Notes under the pieces: generated by a model
What the model was told of the DNA's origin: nothing
The model's database searches: none
Seen by the model: only the letters and a program-made list of their open reading frames with translations
Made by a program: the position numbers and the translations under genes
From: Bacteroidota bacterium
GTDB taxonomy: Bacteria > Bacteroidota > Bacteroidia > Bacteroidales > VadinHA17
DNA: 45,739 bases
Direction of reading: 5' to 3'
Assembly: GCA_003250475.1 (NCBI GenBank)
Contig: QKGI01000097.1
Location: forward strand, 1 to 45,739
Shown here: one piece after another, positions 41,818 through 45,739 of the stretch
How the letters are laid out: the number at the start of each line of letters is the position of its first letter
Position numbering within the stretch: the stretch's first letter is position 1

Positions 41818-42795
41818 TTAATCTGCTATAATATAAAATGAAATACTGAATCCGATTGTCAGGGGTTTGAGGTTTATACTGTTATCAGTCAAAAGCCTGT
41901 TTCCCCTTGAATATATCCAGGGAGAATGGTTGATTTTTGTTGCGTAACCGCCAAAGAGACCTACAGACCAGTAATCGCCCTGCCCGAAGACCTGTGAGTA
42001 CATAAGGTATTCTATGTTCAGTCCGGCTACAGCTATCGCCTGGTTAAACCTCAGGTCAAGGTCCCGTTCGTCGAGATAGCTGGTCAGGCTTATCTTCCTC
42101 TCACCAGAGTAGTTTAAGAGTCTGTATCTCAGCCATCGCAACGAGACCATGGGTGTTATTCTTAGCCTGCTCGTGCTTACAAGGTCAAATCCCAGGTTGA
42201 TCTTGTAGGCAGTATTGTTCAGGTTTATGATGAGGGTGTCATTATTATCCCTGTAACCGTATCCCAGTCCCAGTCCCAGTCCGAAATAGACTCCTGAGAA
42301 TGATGCTCCCAGTTCAGGCCCGGCTACCGAGAAATAATCCATCACCTCCGTGTTGTAGCTGCCGAGTAGCGGGGCAAACTCATTAAAATCGGAGAACACT
42401 GCGTCAAGGGTCATTGATGATCGCACTACCACCATGTTGTTTCGACCGGAATATGGTTCATCACCGTATGTCTCCCCGGTGATGTACATGGGGGTAAGGC
42501 TGATATTCAGGGGAAAAGTTGTTGTTTCGTCAATAACAACTTCTACAGGGTTAAATCCAAGGCACTCAACCTTAAGATTCGATCTCTTTCCTTCCGGAAG
42601 GAGCAGATGAAAAATACCATTTCTGTCTGCAGCGGTGCAGTTTGCGGTATTTACCTGGCATATCGTAGCACCTACAATAGGAACGTTACGGGTGTCTTTG
42701 ATCATGCCGGTGACCAGGGTCTCCTGTGCTTTCATGGCGACGGACAATGTCGCCGCGAGAAGCAGGGTAAGGAAGGTCTGTTTCCCTAGTTCCAT
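41818..42795 (-). CDS. Outer-membrane protein with carboxypeptidase-like regulatory domain
   Basis: A 325-residue exported protein. A signal peptide (residues 1-23, ending MKAQ) is followed by a CarboxypepD_reg-like sandwich (about 25-105, with VTGMIKDTRNVPIVGATICQ). The rest is beta-rich (about 140-325) with strands such as SGVYFGLGLGLGYGYRDN, and it ends in ISFYIIAD, suggesting a small barrel. There is no TonB-dependent plug. The start overlaps the GH31 stop by 10 bp. The role may be surface glycan handling or envelope upkeep; I do not recognise a closer family. Confidence 0.75.
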   Translation of the reverse strand: MELGKQTFLTLLLAATLSVAMKAQETLVTGMIKDTRNVPIVGATICQVNTANCTAADRNGIFHLLLPEGKRSNLKVECLGFNPVEVVIDETTTFPLNISLTPMYITGETYGDEPYSGRNNMVVVRSSMTLDAVFSDFNEFAPLLGSYNTEVMDYFSVAGPELGASFSGVYFGLGLGLGYGYRDNNDTLIINLNNTAYKINLGFDLVSTSRLRITPMVSLRWLRYRLLNYSGERKISLTSYLDERDLDLRFNQAIAVAGLNIEYLMYSQVFGQGDYWSVGLFGGYATKINHSPWIYSRGNRLLTDNSINLKPLTIGFSISFYIIAD

Positions 42796-44903
42796 TTCTC
42801 AGCTTTCTCCAGCGCAGCTATATCAGGTTTCTCAGATGCCAGTTCGAGCGACTCCCCGTAAAGTTCTTCAAGGTTGCCAAGATCTATCCCGGAGCCTTTT
42901 CTAATAAACAGAGGGATTTTATAAAGCGGGGCTTCCACCGTCAGGTATGTGCCGCCTGAATACTCTTTTCCTTCCGGTGACCATGCATCAATCCAGGTCT
43001 CACCGGCGGGGAGCCATACTCTCTGTTCGCTGGCACCGCTCTGCCAGATGGCTGAGACAAGGATATCAGGGCCGAACATATAGGTCTGCCATTCTTTCCA
43101 TGACTCTTTCTGATCGGGAAATACCAGGAAGAGAGGTCTGATCACCGGAGTGCCGTCATCATGGGCTTTTTGTGCCTGTTCGGTAACATAATCCTTCAGC
43201 TGCATCCTGATCTTTGAGTATAGTCTCCATACAGCGATAAGCTGGGAATCAAAGTGCGGTTCCCCGGGGTTATCCCAGAATCCTTTGTTGTTTGTAGGTC
43301 CTACCTCCATAATGGGAGAGAAGCAACCGAATGCGAGCCACCGCATAGCTGTCTCTCTTGAAAAGGAGCCCCAGTAGCCCCCTATGTCAGAGCCCCAGAT
43401 CGGGTATCCCATTACGGCACATCGTTGTACTCCAATGATAGCCGAACGTAGTCCTTCCGGTTTTCCATCGGTGTCGCCGGCCCACATGGCCCCGTATCTC
43501 GAACTGCCTGTATACTGTGCCCTGGGGAAGAGAACGAAATTATCTCCGAGGATAGGTTTAACAGCATCAAAGGTGGCATTCACATACTGCCTGGGGAAAT
43601 CATTGTAATTCTCGCGGTATGACCTGCCGTCATAAGCCGTCAGATGCAAAGAGTCGAGCAGCTTCTCGCCGTCGGCACGGTCAAGCTTAAAGCCTCTGAT
43701 ACCCATCCTTGCCATTTTGCCCGGGCCGTTCTCTCCCCACCATTTCACGGCATCGGGATTGGTAAAGTCCATTAGTACCTGGTCCGGAGCGTTGCCGTGC
43801 ATTTTACTGACGAGATAATAGTTGTTGGCTTCGGCATACTCAGCCATCTTGCCTATGACATAAGGCGCAATCCAGATCATCAGCTCCTTATTGTTGCTAT
43901 TGAGCCATCTGATCATCCCTTCCGGATCAGGAAACCGGTTCAGATCCCATTCATAATCACTGAACCCGTGTGAACCGACAGCCCAGGGACGGTCAATCCA
44001 GGTGGCTGTAAAGGGTATATCAAATGCCTTCATCATAAGAACATCCTCAACCATATCAGTGTTGTAAGGAGCTCTTTTAGCAGTGCCGTCATAATATGCG
44101 GCATTGTTGGAGTGCTCGTCTCTCCAACGCCAGGGGCCGAAAGCCCATTCCGGAGGCATATATGAAGGCCCTGATTCCATGGCATGTTTTTTTACTATCT
44201 CCATGGGACTCACGTCAGAATAGACTGTAAAGTCGAGGCCGGGTCCTTCGAACATAATATTGACTATGTCGTCTCTCCCGTTGCAGAAGTCTATGACACC
44301 CGGCCATGTCCCATGGACAAAAAGACCGTAATCAGCTGATGAGAGATAAAATGGCGCGTAAGCCGATACGGTATGCTGTAATTTGATATTTATCAGCTGA
44401 CCTCTGAGGTCAAGGGCAGTCTCAATGCCGTCAGCCCAGGAGTTTTTCTGGTGCCCGTCAACTACCCTCTCAAATATACCTGTGAAAAACTCATCGGGCG
44501 CTGCGCCGATGTTAAGAATCCATCCTGAGATATCTGTTTTGTCTTTTCCCGCCTGCGCGAGTCTGATCATGATATCGCCTCCCGTCTTCTCTGCTGTCAT
44601 GACGATGCTTCTATCGCCATCACTGCTCCATGTAAACACAACATTGTTTTCTGCCGGTACCGACTGCTCCGGAAGTCCTTCCAACCATGTCACACGTCCA
44701 TCGGTGATATAACCGATGCTCCCGGTAGAGTCATCAGGTGAGATGATGGACAGTACCTCACCTTCCTGCCCCGTAATTTTGATTTCCGGGAATTTATCTC
44801 CCAGGCGTACGGAGACACCCGTTTCTGATCCGCCTGAACATGAGGTGATCAGGGTGAGACCTGAAGCCAAAGCCAATCCGCATAGAAGTATTCTGATTCT
44901 CAT
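42786..44903 (-). CDS. Glycoside hydrolase family 31 lipoprotein
   Basis: A secreted alpha-glucosidase or alpha-xylosidase type enzyme of 705 residues. The lipobox LITSC gives Cys22 as the lipid anchor. An N-terminal beta-sandwich (about 30-245) precedes the (beta/alpha)8 barrel (about 250-590). The nucleophile is Asp408 in GFKLDRADGE, and the likely acid/base is Asp477 in MWAGDTDG; a beta-domain closes the protein. It would cut terminal alpha-linked sugars outside the cell or in the periplasm; the actual linkage cannot be told. It leads the operon with the barrel and the aldo/keto reductase. No SusC/SusD pair is seen in the window. Confidence 0.93.
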   Translation of the reverse strand: MRIRILLCGLALASGLTLITSCSGGSETGVSVRLGDKFPEIKITGQEGEVLSIISPDDSTGSIGYITDGRVTWLEGLPEQSVPAENNVVFTWSSDGDRSIVMTAEKTGGDIMIRLAQAGKDKTDISGWILNIGAAPDEFFTGIFERVVDGHQKNSWADGIETALDLRGQLINIKLQHTVSAYAPFYLSSADYGLFVHGTWPGVIDFCNGRDDIVNIMFEGPGLDFTVYSDVSPMEIVKKHAMESGPSYMPPEWAFGPWRWRDEHSNNAAYYDGTAKRAPYNTDMVEDVLMMKAFDIPFTATWIDRPWAVGSHGFSDYEWDLNRFPDPEGMIRWLNSNNKELMIWIAPYVIGKMAEYAEANNYYLVSKMHGNAPDQVLMDFTNPDAVKWWGENGPGKMARMGIRGFKLDRADGEKLLDSLHLTAYDGRSYRENYNDFPRQYVNATFDAVKPILGDNFVLFPRAQYTGSSRYGAMWAGDTDGKPEGLRSAIIGVQRCAVMGYPIWGSDIGGYWGSFSRETAMRWLAFGCFSPIMEVGPTNNKGFWDNPGEPHFDSQLIAVWRLYSKIRMQLKDYVTEQAQKAHDDGTPVIRPLFLVFPDQKESWKEWQTYMFGPDILVSAIWQSGASEQRVWLPAGETWIDAWSPEGKEYSGGTYLTVEAPLYKIPLFIRKGSGIDLGNLEELYGESLELASEKPDIAALEKAEKWN

Positions 44904-45068
44904 GATATATTTTTTAACGTCTCAATATAGTAAATTTTTATTTTCCGGCACTCATTGCCCCGGTAAATGGTAATCCGGGGCATGCGCGGACCAGCCTGGT
45001 GCCTGCACAACATCTTTTTCAATATTTAAAAGTATTATTTTAGGCTCCTTATCAATAACAGTGTGAAG

Positions 45069-45739
45069 ATGCAAAAGATCATAATCTTATACCTGGTTTC
45101 TTTACTGACTCTCCAGTTGCCGGCACAGGAGAAAAAGTCTCTCACAATAGACGACCTTGTTACCTGGAGGCGTATCAACGAGAGAGTTATCTCCAATGAC
45201 GGATCACTTATCGCATTCAGGCTTGAACCATCACAGGGCGATCCTGTTGTTGAGCTTTACAACGGTGAAGGAGGGATTAAAGCCTCATTCAACTGTGCTA
45301 CAGGCATAAGCTTCTCATCTGATTCCCGCTTCCTGTTTTTCACAATCAAGCCGCCGCAGGACACGGTGAGAGCTCTGAAGCTTAAAAAGACAAAGAAGGA
45401 GGAGATGCCGCTTGATAAACTGGGGATCTATAATGTGGCGACCGGTGTTACAGACACCATCATGAGACTGAAGTCATTCGGTTTGCCGGCAAAATGGTCA
45501 GGCTGGGTAGCCTGGCAGACCGAACCTGTGAAGAGCAAGCCTGCTGCTCCGAGGGATACCACTGGCAGCAGTAAGGAGAACGGTAAAAAGCCAAAGAGCC
45601 AATCAGCTGAAAATGGTTATACCCTTTTTTACAGAGACCTCTCCGCCGGAGGGACCGACTCGGTGTCATTTGTTACAGAATACCATTTTGCCGCGGAGGC
45701 TGAGAAGATCATCTGTGCAACTACAGGAGACGATAACGG
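45069..45739 (+). CDS. S9 family peptidase, N-terminal part (cut by window end)
   Basis: The first 223 codons of a gene that runs off the end of the window. A signal peptide (ending at PAQ, residue 20) is followed by EKKSLTIDDLVTWRRINERVISNDGSLIAF. This matches the start of the large (about 900-residue) Bacteroidota S9 prolyl-oligopeptidase-like proteins, whose N-terminal part is a beta-propeller; the catalytic hydrolase domain would lie beyond the window. A Lys/Ser/Pro-rich stretch (about residues 157-178) looks like a loop between propeller blades. No stop codon occurs before the window ends. Confidence 0.8.
   Translation, partial: MQKIIILYLVSLLTLQLPAQEKKSLTIDDLVTWRRINERVISNDGSLIAFRLEPSQGDPVVELYNGEGGIKASFNCATGISFSSDSRFLFFTIKPPQDTVRALKLKKTKKEEMPLDKLGIYNVATGVTDTIMRLKSFGLPAKWSGWVAWQTEPVKSKPAAPRDTTGSSKENGKKPKSQSAENGYTLFYRDLSAGGTDSVSFVTEYHFAAEAEKIICATTGDDN

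Noticed and set aside
41111-41821. Plus-strand open frame of 236 codons opposite the aldo/keto reductase
   Set aside because: The opposite strand carries a complete catalytic tetrad; this frame has no family features.

Overview
The window comes from a member of the phylum Bacteroidota, probably a Bacteroidales-type organism, though the order is not proven. The clues are a cell-surface protein with a type IX secretion (T9SS) C-terminal sorting domain (2079-3929), a GldB-like lipoprotein (23787-24815), a DUF5686 protein, PorT-like barrels, DUF4369/TlpA and DUF1573 proteins, and repeated TAnnTTTG(CA) -7 promoter boxes upstream of many genes. No tRNA, rRNA, insertion sequence, phage gene or CRISPR array was seen. 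The region reads as core chromosome, not an island.

Layout. 1-6 kb: a TPM-domain protein (+), then convergent minus-strand genes for a PASTA protein, a T9SS cargo and RluD, and then MqnE of the futalosine menaquinone route. 6-9 kb: rpmH (a 52-residue gene that is easy to miss) and a minus-strand operon of glycosyltransferase, ECF sigma factor and rsmG. 8.8-13 kb: tgt, an LptF/LptG permease, an acyl-CoA carboxyltransferase and its biotin carrier (+). 13-21 kb: ispE, dnaB, an operon of a hypothetical protein, rsmI and a DUF5686 protein, then tdk and a Crp/Fnr regulator. 21-26 kb: an outer-membrane barrel with nadE, divergent gldB, a 55-residue 2[4Fe-4S] ferredoxin and an M20 amidohydrolase. 26-36 kb: a 1091-residue pseudo-peptidase/propeller/barrel protein, DUF1573-meaB, a TlpA-like lipoprotein, a HerA-like ATPase, an OmpA lipoprotein and a small barrel. 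36-45.7 kb: a YfcC transporter, crtI-crtB for carotenoids, an operon of GH31 lipoprotein, regulatory-domain barrel and aldo/keto reductase, and the start of an S9 peptidase cut off by the window end.

How it fits together. Envelope biogenesis and surface proteins dominate (LptF/G, T9SS cargo, GldB, OmpA, several barrels). RNA modification is well represented (RluD, Tgt, RsmG, RsmI). Propionate/methylmalonyl-CoA metabolism appears twice (carboxyltransferase plus biotin carrier; MeaB). The window gives no clear evidence of a new multi-gene system. The signals most worth a second look are a dispersed GTCTGAAG-type tandem repeat found in two distant intergenic regions, a Tgt whose three zinc cysteines are serines, the pseudo-peptidase/propeller/barrel protein, and structured promoter regions ahead of dnaB, crtI and the Crp-like regulator.
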